Positions 48,628 through 58,810 of a stretch of DNA of 64,000 nucleotides are shown here, piece by piece. A program made the position numbers and the translations under genes. Position 1 is the first letter of the stretch, and every line of letters starts with the position of its first letter. Where the stretch lies: NCBI GenBank assembly GCA_009363875.1, contig CM018690.1, positions 33,795,445 to 33,859,444 on the forward strand, written 5' to 3'. This DNA is from Mikania micrantha. Taxonomy: Eukaryota > Streptophyta > Magnoliopsida > Asterales > Asteraceae. The notes under the pieces are model-generated. The model was not told where the DNA came from and ran no database searches. It saw only the letters and a program-made list of their open reading frames with translations.

Positions 48628-49755
48628 ATGGATCCCAACCAAAACCCAAATTACTATAACCCAAACACTCCACCAAACCGAAACCCTAACACGCCACCTC
48701 CGAATTGGGTCTTTACCCCTTCTCCAATGAATCCTTTTTTCGATTCAAACTGTTATCGACCCAATTTTGATTCAAGCCCACAAGGGTTTTATACATTCGC
48801 CGATTATGGTTCGAGTCCACAACCGCACGGGTTTACACAATTATCTCAGGATGAAGTTGTACCCGAGACCCAACCCGTTACAAATGCCGGTCCAAGCACG
48901 CAACCAAAAGAAAAGCGTAGACACAGAAGGAAACAAGCTGCGGATACCGAACCTGCTGTGGGAGGTTCATCCCGCATAGAAAAATGGACTACGGAGGAAG
49001 AGTTTCAACTTACAAAAGCTTGGATCGATGTGTCGGAAGATCCAATTGTTGGTCGTAACCAGAAAGGACCGGACTTTTGGAGTAAAATCCGAAATCAATT
49101 TTTTCAAGCCATGGGTCGTGGGGAATATCGTACTAACGATATGCTCTCTAGCAAATGGCGTGACATGAACCTAAAGGTTAGAAAGTTCAACGGGATTTAT
49201 TCCCAGAAATGGCAAACTCGTCGGAGCGGCCAAAGCGACGCGATGATCGAGCGGGAAGCGGAAGAGCAGTACCGGGAAGAGTTTAACGCTCAGTTCTCGC
49301 TTCAACGGAGTTGGGAGCTTATGAGAAAATGTCCGAACTGGATTCGACTCGAGACGGTACAATCGTCGGCCTCAAAACGATCAAAAGCATCGTCAACGGA
49401 TAGCCCCGGCACGTCGGATGCTCGAGTGAATATAAATCTAAACGATCTCGACGAAGAAGAAGAAGAGGACGACAACGAGATAGAGGATTTGACTCGTCCG
49501 ATCGGGAGAGATCGCGCAAAAGCCGACCGAGCAAGGGCGAGACGAGGCTCTTCATCTCAAACGACCCCGGATTATAACCAAGGAATAGAACACTTATCTC
49601 AACGAATCGGTGACTTTAACGAATTAAAACGGGAACGTCAACGGTTGGTAGAGTTACAACTTCTATTCACCAACACCGACCACTTAACCGGGCTCGACCG
49701 CGAAATTGCCGAGCGGGAGAAGGATAAAATTCGTAATAAATATAGAGATAATTAA
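48628..49755 (+). CDS. Harbinger ORF1, Myb/SANT-like DNA-binding protein
   Basis: Intact 375-residue protein. In PIF/Harbinger transposons ORF1 is thought to bind the ends and help bring the separate DDE transposase to DNA or the nucleus. The N-terminal ~110 residues are Asn/Pro-rich and disordered. A Myb/SANT-like trihelix follows at about 117-200 (WTTEEEFQLTKAWIDVSED, then FWSKIRNQFF, SSKWRDMN). The middle to C-terminal part has an acidic run (DEEEEEDDNE) and RPIGRDRAKADRA, typical of the NAM-associated C-terminal domain. Such proteins are often misannotated as glutathione S-transferase T3-like. The start ATG is followed by GATCCCAACC and preceded by AT-rich DNA with TATTTAAACC about 120 bp upstream. 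No transposase frame accompanies it. Confidence 0.85.
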   Translation: MDPNQNPNYYNPNTPPNRNPNTPPPNWVFTPSPMNPFFDSNCYRPNFDSSPQGFYTFADYGSSPQPHGFTQLSQDEVVPETQPVTNAGPSTQPKEKRRHRRKQAADTEPAVGGSSRIEKWTTEEEFQLTKAWIDVSEDPIVGRNQKGPDFWSKIRNQFFQAMGRGEYRTNDMLSSKWRDMNLKVRKFNGIYSQKWQTRRSGQSDAMIEREAEEQYREEFNAQFSLQRSWELMRKCPNWIRLETVQSSASKRSKASSTDSPGTSDARVNINLNDLDEEEEEDDNEIEDLTRPIGRDRAKADRARARRGSSSQTTPDYNQGIEHLSQRIGDFNELKRERQRLVELQLLFTNTDHLTGLDREIAEREKDKIRNKYRDN

Positions 49756-49756
49756 T

Positions 49757-49890
49757 TTGTATTTTTTTATTAGTTTGTAATTTTTTTATTAATTTTTTTA
49801 TTAGTTTGTAATTTTTTTTTTAATTTATTTTATTAGTTTGTAATTTTTTGATTAATTTGTAATTTGTTTTTATTAATTATATCTAAAATT
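49757..49890. repeat. Short tandem TTAGTTTGTAATTTTTTT repeats
   Basis: About four to five imperfect units of 25-35 bp directly after the ORF1 stop. They may form its 3' untranslated region. Confidence 0.7.
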
Positions 49891-50207
49891 AAATTAAAAA
49901 GGAATGATGACGTGGAGTGAGTGGGGTAATGGGGCATTTCCACCAAAATGGTGGGGTGAGTGGTTGTGGTGAGTGCTTATGTGGCGCCTACGTGGCGCAC
50001 ACGTGGAGTGATTGGGGCGCCTTGGCACACCCAATAGTCTGAGGCATGTTATGATTCATTTTCCCGCCTTAAATTTGGAAAATTAATTCATTTGTTAATA
50101 ATTATGTATTATTTAGTATTAATTAACAAATTTGGCCAATTAATATATAGTAATTTATTTTCTTAAAAAAATCCAAATATTCATTCTTAGTTTTTTATAT
50201 GTATTAA

Positions 50208-50457
50208 CGCCCCATTTGTGGTGCACACATATAATGTATATATGTGTGGGCCCTTAAGGGGCAAAAGTAAAAGTGCACTAATTTTAACGTTATTTCAATT
50301 GTTTTGTGAAAATAACGTTAAAACCATTGGGATGATGATGATTAACTTCAAACGATAACTTTGAGCGGGGGACTCTTTCGGAGCAGCCTCTCTATCCTTC
50401 CTCCCCATATCCTACTAAAAAGTGGGAATATACTGGATAAGGTTGTTGTTGTTGTTG
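50208..50457 (+). mobile_element. SINE-like element with TTG-repeat tail
   Basis: About 250 bp from CGCCCCATTTGTGG to a (GTT)n tail, flanked by the duplication TTTTTTATATGTATTAA (50191-50207 and 50461-50477; up to 20 bp if the shared TAG is counted). The Helitron at 16720-17286 carries this site once, uninterrupted. The long duplication and the 3' simple repeat show target-primed insertion. The tail half resembles Au-SINE/RTE-LINE 3' ends. I see no convincing tRNA-like head, so it may be a deleted RTE rather than a true SINE. Confidence 0.82.
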
Positions 50458-50834
50458 TAGTTTTTTATATGTATTAAATTTAATCGCAAATCAAGTTCAT
50501 TGAACTACGATTACAAAAATATTTATAGGATAATATATATTTTAATAGAATTAATATTCCTAACATATAAACGTTAATACATAGTTAAATACAATATATT
50601 TAATAATTAACTTAACAAAATTTACTATTGTCACTTTAAAGTTTATTTTTTTTAATGTTTTATTTTAGTGAATCTAAGTATTAACAATTTAAGTTGTATT
50701 TTATTGAACTTATGTAATACATATGTTCATTTAACTATTACAATACATATGCTTTTTGAAGAGATAACTTTTTTATTGTAAATTATATAACATTTTATTT
50801 ATTCAACCCGTGTAACACACGGGATTTAACCTAG

Positions 50835-51305
50835 TTTTATAATATGCACGATTATCGTTATAACTTGTGTGATTATTATTACTGTAACTTGCGTCATAAT
50901 TTGTGTGATTAAATTAATATTTCTACTTGTTATCATAACTTGTGTGATTGTTGCATACGAATGTATACATTAGTTCGTACACTTAGTACACAAAGAGACT
51001 TTGTATGATAACCGACCTTTGTATTAGAAGTAAAGTTTCCCTATATTATCTTGTATATGGCAAGTTTCTTCAAACAGAGAACAAGGCTTCATACTTTGAT
51101 ACAAGTTGGGATTCAAAGGAAACTAGTTGATGGATTAAACACTAAGATTGACCAAAATTAAGAAAGGCGAGCAGTTGGATTAAACACTAAGATTTACCAA
51201 AATTGAGAAAAGCGAGCAGGTGGTGCATTGAGAATTTAGATGCCCAGGACAAATTCCAAAAAAGTCTCTTAACGAATTCAAATATTAAAATATGTGTGTT
51301 AAAAC
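50835..51305. other. Intergenic stretch, no gene recognised
   Basis: Contains a near-direct duplication of about 50 bp around TTGGATTAAACACTAAGATT (near 51132 and 51178). Nothing else is supported. Confidence 0.5.
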
Positions 51306-52055
51306 AGTGGCGGATCCAGGATTTTTTACCAATAATGTCACTGTATTTGTATGTTATAATTTTAAAGTATCAGGCTTAAATTTTACGGGTCGGTTTTATC
51401 ATTCGGGTCGGGTAATGCTCATTACATAATAAAAAACGATAAAATAAAATTCATGAATAGAAATTAAAAAAAACACATAATATAAATTTGACAGTCTTTA
51501 CAAATTATAAAAAAATACTTTAAATTGTTTTTTACGAGTATATCTTTTGAAAATATTGCATTATATCTTTGACTAAAACTTGTTTAAATATCTCTTTTTA
51601 ACATAACAAATACGCCTAACTGAAGTACTTAATCAAATTCTATATTTCTTTTGTTTGTCGGCTTGTTTCTCAAAAGCCACATGTATTGGTTGAGCTTGTT
51701 CAAGTAAGTTATATCCTTTTTTTCAGGTGCTCTACTATGAAAATTATTGTTATCACCAACATGAGTCTTAAGTCTTTTGATATTGTTCCAATCGTTGAAT
51801 CCTTCAACTATAGATGCATCCTTTTGTCCACAAACAAATAACAATACAAGCAATACACTTTATCTTTTTTGACACTATATTCAAACCAATTTCCATGTTC
51901 TCCTTTAAACCAATCCGGATTAAAACGTCTTAATATACCACTCATATTTGTTTGTGCAAAATCATGCACTATCAGTTGACATGAACCTCTAAGTAAATAT
52001 GCTCGTCTAACTTCATCCTTTTTATTAGAATGATAAGATGAAATTAGTCTCCTAT
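51306..52055 (-). pseudogene. hAT-like transposase fragment with TTF-type zinc finger
   Basis: Minus-strand frames read GSCQLIVHDFAQTNMSGIL, then FNPDWFKGEHGNWFEYSVKK and VYCLYCY, then, after a frameshift near 51835, GQKDASIVEGFNDWNNIKRL and THVGD. This is the TTF-type domain that opens many plant hAT/ZMYM1-like transposases. The hATC dimerisation domain and most of the catalytic region are missing. CAGTGGCGGATCCAGGA at about 51306, a typical hAT terminal motif, may mark one end. Confidence 0.75.
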
Positions 52056-52218
52056 CATCAAACTAAAAATGTATTAAACTAAAGTGATTTTTTATATTCT
52101 AAACAATAAAAAATTGTATCGAACTATAAATGCATACTAAACAAAATTTAAAAAACATGTTCACATAGGATTTACACATGGACTAAATTGAATCCAAAAT
52201 ACATAATAAACAAAGTTT

Positions 52219-52220
52219 AA

Positions 52221-52272
<52 letters not shown>
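52219..52272. repeat. (ATT)n microsatellite
   Basis: About 18 ATT/TTA units in a pure run. Confidence 0.95.
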
Positions 52273-52278
<6 letters not shown>

Positions 52279-53223
52279 ATATTTGACAAATGTTATCATT
52301 GTTGTGACCCACTTTCTTTGCCAACTTTCTTTTTTAGTTTTTATTAAATACGTTCTTTTTTATTAATTTTTGTTAATTACACTTAGGTCCCTCTAATTCA
52401 CAAAAAAAATCTTTTAGTTCTTAATCTTTCTTTAATTATTTTATTTTAACTTTTCTTTATTATAATTTAGTCTTTTATCTATTTAGTCTTTTATCTATAT
52501 ATTTTCTTTCGAAATTTTCTAGATGTACGCATAGGACGCTGAGATTTAGTAATATTTACTTTTAATTCTCAATCTAACATACTTTATTTTCTTTTAAGTT
52601 TTTAAACTCGGTCTTTCTACCTAAACTTTTACGGTTTATATCTACTTTACATGCATTTAAAACGACTGCGATTTAAGATATTACATAGTAGTGACAACTG
52701 ATGTGTTTTTATGTATATGTTTTGATATACATGATTGTATTTGTGTTTTAATAATTTGAATCAAGGCAGAATTCACGAATCAAGGCAGAATTCACGCAGC
52801 AACGCGCGGGGAAACCCACTAGTGTTTTATCAAAAAAAAAAGAAAGTTAAAATATGTGATCACATGAACTTATACATAATTTAGAAGCCAACGTATCATG
52901 AACATATGACTCACCCAATTTAAGTTCTTCTACACAAGACACGTATGACGTATTCAGGGGCTCCAAGGCCTAAGCTTGTCTCTACGGTTGAGACATGAGA
53001 CACATCTCGGAACACCAGAAGGGATTGACTAACGTAGTTTCGTCTTTTCGAGTTCAACCAATCTTGTGACTATTACAAAAACCGATGTTGTCACTTGTAT
53101 AAAAACCGATGCTGTCATTTGTACAAAAACCGATGCTGTCACTTGACACCATCGTTCATTAAAGGTCCATATGCCTCGAAAAATCGTTGATGTCCTGGGA
53201 CTACGTACTAATCTATGTACGTA
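52273..53223 (+). other. Intergenic stretch with a possible Helitron 3' end
   Basis: GCAACGCGCGGGGAAACCCACTAG (shown for position; ends at 52822) followed by T resembles a common plant Helitron terminus: GC-rich stem then CTAG. A 5' TC end could not be placed. TCAAGGCAGAATTCACG is repeated in tandem just before it. A short direct repeat of ACCGATG(T/C)TGTCA-type units lies at 53080-53150. Confidence 0.4.
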
Positions 53224-55828
53224 TGTCACACCCCCAAATTCCCTCTCGTGGTGTCAGTCCACGTGGGTGTGACGTGGCCAGGATCACAGCTCATTGGTCA
53301 TATAGAACGACTATATATGTGTTCACAATCAAACAGGTTTGTAAAATAATGCAAGTTTCAGTGATTCGCATCGAAAAATGTTTGAGTAAATAAAACAGCG
53401 GAAATAAAATAGTAATACAGCGGAAATGATAAATAGTATCAGACACTACATAGTTTTAATTGTTTTCAAAGACATTAAGCAAACAAAAGCCTAGGACACA
53501 AGTCTATATGCTAGTCAGACTCTCTTGAAATCCTCCAGTGTCCTAGTGTGTGCTCCATTAGTTACCTGAGAATACATGCGAAAAGTGTCAACTAAAATAT
53601 GAAAGCGACTTGTAAATTCTATTATGATCATCCCTCATTGGTTGTCCGCATATTCCATTATCAAGAAGTGCATCCACGGCTTCTTGTAGCAATTTTTCCT
53701 GAGAAGGAACTTGCTTTGTCTACGAACAAGGAAGCTATAAGTAATGCAACTATGGAGTCAATATTCTTCCTCCAAAGATTATAGTACCAAGTACTTCCTG
53801 GCGAGCTCTAATATGATCAGATTTATAAATAAGCATTTCTTGTAAAATATAAGCAACGCCAAACCCTTCAAAAAATTGGTGAGTTCACAGGTTTAGACAG
53901 ACTGAAAAGTAAACAGATATATACTGGGCTTGCTAAGTTTAGTTGTGGATCTACGATTCGTGGAGTGTGTCAGTTCATCTTACCGAAACTCGACTGTTCC
54001 CGTTTGCCTCCGCGGGTCATCGTTGAACCTGACATCAACATCAAAATTGCACTTGTTATGACCTCCAATCAACATTGGTGCCGAGTGGGGTTAGTCAAAC
54101 CCAGTAGTACTACGTAGTTACGACTCGTTTGTTATACAACTAACGGTAAGGATAAGTGAGGACTTTAAGCGATAATAGTTACACTCGAAAATGATTTTCA
54201 CAACATACCAGTCATATATCTAAAATAGTTGCAATGTAATTATCTCCCCATAAGTTTAGCAAAACAGTTAAAGAGTAAAAGTGGGGCCGTAAACTCACCT
54301 GAGTTCGTGTAGAGATTCCTTGCGGAAAATAGAGTAGCTCACCGGCTAGTAGTTACCTATATCACATAGGTACTATGAGTTTGTGTTTACATACACGTGG
54401 GTCTCACAGGACCGTGTTAGCGTTTGACAACTCCTAGTTGTTGTGTGGGTCGTGTTGACCGTGTTGGACCTAACGACCCGTTGGTGACGGTTTTGGATCA
54501 AGTTCTCGTGTAACGTGTGTTATAGTGTCGTGTGGTGTGTGCGGATACCAAAGTCACTTTCGTGAGGAAACTTACTATTTTTAGTAAGTTCCTATTTTAG
54601 GAAAGTTTCCACATTTGGCAAGTCATCCGATTATTCTAACATGCATATTTATCCTAAGTGAGCATGTTATCACAAAGCATTTAGTTACACATAGTCGGTT
54701 TAGCATGTTTCGCACGTAAAAGTATCTATAATTAGAAAGTTACAAGAAAAATCATATGTTACTAAGTCTAGATACCAATCTCATCATAATTTCATCATCT
54801 TAGTTCTAAATAGGCATTTAATCATAACCGTTATGACTAGCATGCTCCTATTCGCCAACTTGTAAAATAAAGTTACTATTTTATAGTAACTCTTGACAAA
54901 TGCACACATATCATTCAATTGAGTCATAAAATCACCAATTTTCATCATAACTAATGTAACTAAGCATGTTAAACATACAACATTTAACAAATTCATCATT
55001 ACTAGTAACTTCATAGCAAAAAGTTTCTACATTTAGAAATATTCACAAAATCATGCATTTGGCTATTCTAACCATCCTAATGCATCAACAACCATTATAT
55101 TAGCTTCTAATCATCGTTTTGAACATAAATCATTGATCCATTTACATGCAAGTGACCATTTCATCAAGAATCACCATTTCATAAGGTTAAAGTTTCCATT
55201 ATTAGCAATATTGCTAATAATCATACTCTTGACCTCAACAATCATACTAGATCTTGCACATCATAACAAATATCATGTGAATCATGCTAGATCATACATG
55301 CATGTTGTTAAAAGTACCAATTTCATGACTAAATCAACAAATAACCATCATATTCAATACAAATCACCATGGATCATCATTGAATCACCAAATCAGTAGT
55401 ATCATCATCAAATAACAGATCTAGAACCATAAAATTTCGTGATTAAGTGGGTGATGGTGATGCATGTGGGTATTTCCCCTTGCATGTGTGATTTCTAGTG
55501 ATTTTAGACTAGATTAGGCATGGAAACTACCTCACAAGGCTTCAAATCCACGAAATGAGACTTGAGCAGCTTCTGGAACAACTCTAGGGGGCTGAGGTCG
55601 ACTCAAATGCAAGGAGTAAGAGGGTAGGATGTTCTTGGAGCTTCCACAAAGCTTCAATCCTTCAACTATGGCCTCCAAAGAGCTCAATCTTGCTTCTTGT
55701 TGCTGAATATGGATGTAACAGAGTGAAAATGGTCGAGGGAGAGGGTTTCAGTCGAGATGTTGAGTGAAAGAGTGGTAAAAATGATTAAGTCTTGGGTTTA
55801 TAAAGATTTTCGTGTGTAGGGGTCGTCG
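53224..55828 (-). mobile_element. LTR A, partial, cut by element B
   Basis: On the minus strand this is the 3' portion of a gypsy LTR of the same family as LTR B and the tandem array: it ends in TGTGACA at 53224 and keeps the GGCCACGTC/CCACGTGG block and a TATA box (TATAAA inverse at 55797-55802). It stops at 55828, inside the first CG dyad upstream of the TATA box, where LTR B begins. The rest of A must lie beyond the window. It carries a 279-bp plastid insert. Confidence 0.88.
53595..53873 (-). other. Nuclear plastid DNA insert (NUPT): rpoB and rpoC1 fragments
   Basis: Absent from the same place in LTR B. On the minus strand it reads EGFGVAYILQEMLIYKSDH followed by IRARQEVLGTIIFGG (about 53870-53770), which matches the C-terminal part of plastid rpoB. 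Then comes QEKLLQEAVDALLDNG with QPMRDDHNRIYKS (about 53708-53600), which matches an internal part of rpoC1. The two genes are neighbours in that order in plastid genomes, but the sequence between them is missing here. Stops separate the parts. It is non-functional. Confidence 0.85.
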
Positions 55829-58770
55829 TGTCACACCCCAAAATTCCCACTCGTGGTGTCAGTCCACGTGGGTGTGACGTGGCCAGGATCATAGCTCATG
55901 GTCATATAGAACGACTCTATATGAGTTACACATTTACACAAATTGTAAATCAATACAAGTTTCATTCAATAAGCAGCGGAAAGTGTTAAACATCAGAAAT
56001 ACATGTGTTTGCAGCGGAAAGTAATTGTCCAAGACACTACAATGTTTAAATTGTTTTCAAAACAGAACACATGCACACAAGCCTAGGACATGAGTCTATA
56101 TGTAAGCTTGACTCCTTAGTGTGTCCTTGTGAACGTCCTAGCGTGTGCTCCATTAGTTACCTGAGAATACATGCGAAAAAGTGTCAACTATAAAGTTGGT
56201 GAGTTCACAGGTTTAGACAGACAGAAATAGTAAACAGACATATACTGGGTATGTTAAAGTTTAGTTGGATACCACGATCCGTGGAGTGTGTCAGTTCATC
56301 TTACCGAAACTAGACTGTTCCCGTTTGCCTCCGCGAGTCATCGCTGAACTCGCAATTCACATCGAAATTACACTCGTTATGACCTCCAGTCAACATTGGT
56401 GCCGAGTGGGGTTAGTCAAACCCAGTAGTACTACGTAATTACGACTCGTTTGAATACACAACTAACGGTAAGGATAAATGAGGACTTTATGCGATAATAG
56501 TTACACTCGAAAATAGTTTTCACAACATACCAGTCATACATCTAAAACAGTTGCATTGTATTCTCACCCCGATAGTTTAACAAAAGCAGTTAAAGAGTAA
56601 AAGTGGGGCCGTAAACTCACCTGAGTTTGTATAATGCGTTTGCTCAATAGCGTATCGTAGCTCGCCGGCTAGTAATCACCTATATTATGTAGGTGTTATG
56701 AGTTTGTGTTCGCGTATGTGGGTCTCACCGGACCGTGTTAGTGTTCAACGACACTAAGTGGTTATGTGGGTCGAGTTGACCGTGTTTGACCGTATCGATC
56801 GTGTTTGACCTAACGACCCGTTGGTGACGGTTTTGGATCAAGTGCTCGTGTAATGTGCGGTTTTGTGTCGTGTGAAGTGTACGGATACCAAAATCGTTCC
56901 TATGAGGAAACTTACTATTTATAGTAAGTTTCTATTTTTAGGAACGTTTCCACATTTGGCAAGTCATGCATAAGATCATATTCCGATTATTCTAACATGC
57001 ATATTTATCCTAAATGAACATGTTATCACATAGCACATAGTTACACATAGCCGGTTTAACATAGTTTGCGCATAAAAGTTTCCATTTTTAGAAAGTTTCT
57101 AAAATAAGCATATTTCATCAAGTTTGACAATCAACATCAACTAATATCATCATCTTAGTCCTAAATAGCCTTTTAATCATGATCGTTACGATTAACATGC
57201 GACAAATCATTAACCTAGCAAAATAAAGTTACTATATTTAGTAACTTATGAAAATAACACAAAATCAGGTTTCCCCATAACATATTCCTTCCAATATCAT
57301 CATATAATCACTAAATGAGTATGTTAGACTCAAGACATTATCATACTTATTATCAAATTGTAAATTTGTGACAAAAAGTTACTATTTATAGTAACATTTA
57401 TAAAAATCATCCTTTTGACCATTTTAAGCATTCTTATGCATCAAATAATCATCACAATAGTTTCTAAACATCATTTTAGGCATAAATCTTAGATTCAAAC
57501 ACATGCATGTGGTCACTAACTCATCCAATCACATACTTGCACAAATAAAGTTACTATTTATAGTAACTAGCTCATTTTTGACATTTCTTGACCACAATCA
57601 ATACTTCCAATCATATGGGACATCATCAACAACACTTGTAATACTATTTCATCATCAAATATCATAGTTAACTACTTAGATCATCCATGCATGTACACAA
57701 AAGTACTCATTTCATTACAAAAACAACATATGGCCATTTATTTCAATAAGAATCGTCATAGATCATAACCAAATCATCAAATCAGTGATAAACATCTTTA
57801 ATAACATATTCAAAACATCAAAGATTCGTGACAATGGTGGTGGTGGTGATGCATGTGGCCTAAATGGCTTGCATGTGTGATTTCTAGAGTTTTTAGGCAA
57901 GATTAACCATAGAAACTACCTTACAATGCTTTGAATCCACGAAATAGTGCTTGAGCAGCTTCTGGAACAGCTCTAAAGAGGCTGAGATCGACTCTAATCG
58001 CTGCCAAAGATGAGGTGTGGTGTTCCTTCGAGCTCCAAGCCTTCAATGCCTTCAATGGTGCTTCCTTTAGGGTAAAAATGGCTTCTAATGTGTTAGGAGA
58101 GGGGTAGCAGATGACAATGGCGGAGTATGGTCGCTGGTAACTCGGGGAAATAGGTAGAGGATCGACAGAATGATTAACATTGGGTTTATAAAGATTTTAT
58201 GCGTGTTGGGGTCGTCGCGTACCGCGACAATTGTCCAAAAAGTAGCTCCGCGTACCGCGGCGATTAAAATAATCATTCGGTTCCCGAAACACGCCGCGTA
58301 CCGCGGAGGTGGAAGATGATCGGTCGTCGCGTATCGCGACGCTTTTCGGAGAATTCAAATTCTCCCGCTCGGGCTTCGCGTATCGCGAAGGCCCAATTGG
58401 GTGCCCATCGCGTACCGCGATCGGTCTCGGTTGAGCCCAATAGGCCCAATTTCATTGTTTTGAACCGAATCTTTCGTATTTCCCGAATACGATCATCGTT
58501 TCTCGACACATAGGCCTTGTTCTAACTAATTTAGGTTCACCGAACCTAAGTGCAGTGTTTTCGTGTTACAGTTTGATCCGTTCACCAACGTTCGTCATTC
58601 AAGACACGTGCGAGTTTCGTGCGATAATTCATCGAATTATCGGTGTGTTCAGACTGTTGTGCCACGTGTCACACTAAATGCATTTATTCTAGTGCCACGT
58701 ATGAAATAATAATAAACATTATTATTAAAAATAATAGAGTTGCTGACCTGGAAATTTACGAGGTGTCACA
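55829..58770 (-). mobile_element. LTR B (2942 bp), downstream LTR of element B
   Basis: Minus-strand LTR with ends TGTGACACC (58770) and TGTGACA (55829). Same family as the tandem-array LTRs in the same order of blocks: six CG dyads, TATA box (58185-58190 inverse), TTAC/GTAA hairpins, GGTCAAC-type short repeats, CCACGTGG region. Abutting sequence on the A side is CGTCG (55824-55828), the expected half of a target duplication whose partner is outside the window. Confidence 0.92.
58185..58419 (-). promoter_or_regulatory. Dyad array plus TATA box, LTR B
   Basis: CGCGTACCGCG or CGCGTATCGCG starts at 58216, 58249, 58295, 58328, 58377 and 58409, spaced 33, 46, 33, 49 and 32 bp. TATAAA (inverse, 58185-58190) lies 25 bp beyond the nearest dyad. 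The order and spacing from the TATA box match LTRs 1-3 within one base pair, although several dyads differ in sequence. Confidence 0.7.
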
Positions 58771-58780
58771 TCATCCCCTA
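58771..58780 (-). other. Polypurine tract of element B
   Basis: TAGGGGATGA on the minus strand next to LTR B, the same tract as in the tandem array. Confidence 0.75.
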
Positions 58781-58810
58781 GTTATTGGGAATTTCGTCCC
58801 GAAATTCAGT

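Larger units (their letters stand above)
48314..50039 (+). mobile_element. Harbinger element with ORF1 only
   Basis: A 1726-bp element with ends GACCTATCGGTGTGCC and, inverted, GACTATTGGGTGTGCC, flanked by TGA at 48311-48313 and 50040-50042. The matching Helitron at 16720-17286 has a single TGA at this position, confirming the borders. It carries the Myb/SANT-like ORF1 but no DDE transposase. The subterminal regions are GGGGCG-rich. The MITE at 41541-41780 shares ends and subterminal blocks. Confidence 0.85.
48259..50834 (+). mobile_element. Helitron carrying two nested insertions
   Basis: Starts TCTATCTATCTTATATAATA and ends with hairpin CCCGTGTAACACACGGG, a short spacer and CTAG (50831-50834), followed by T. 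It matches the Helitron at 16720-17286 in inverse orientation, apart from a Harbinger element (48314-50039) near its 5' end and a SINE-like insert (50208-50457). It encodes no Rep/helicase, so it is non-autonomous. The exact 5' base among the TCTA repeats is uncertain by a few positions. Confidence 0.78.

Noticed and set aside
58316..58513. 65-codon frame overlapping the dyads of LTR B
   Set aside because: By-product of the stop-poor CG dyad array. Its counterpart in LTRs 1-3 is not conserved as protein.
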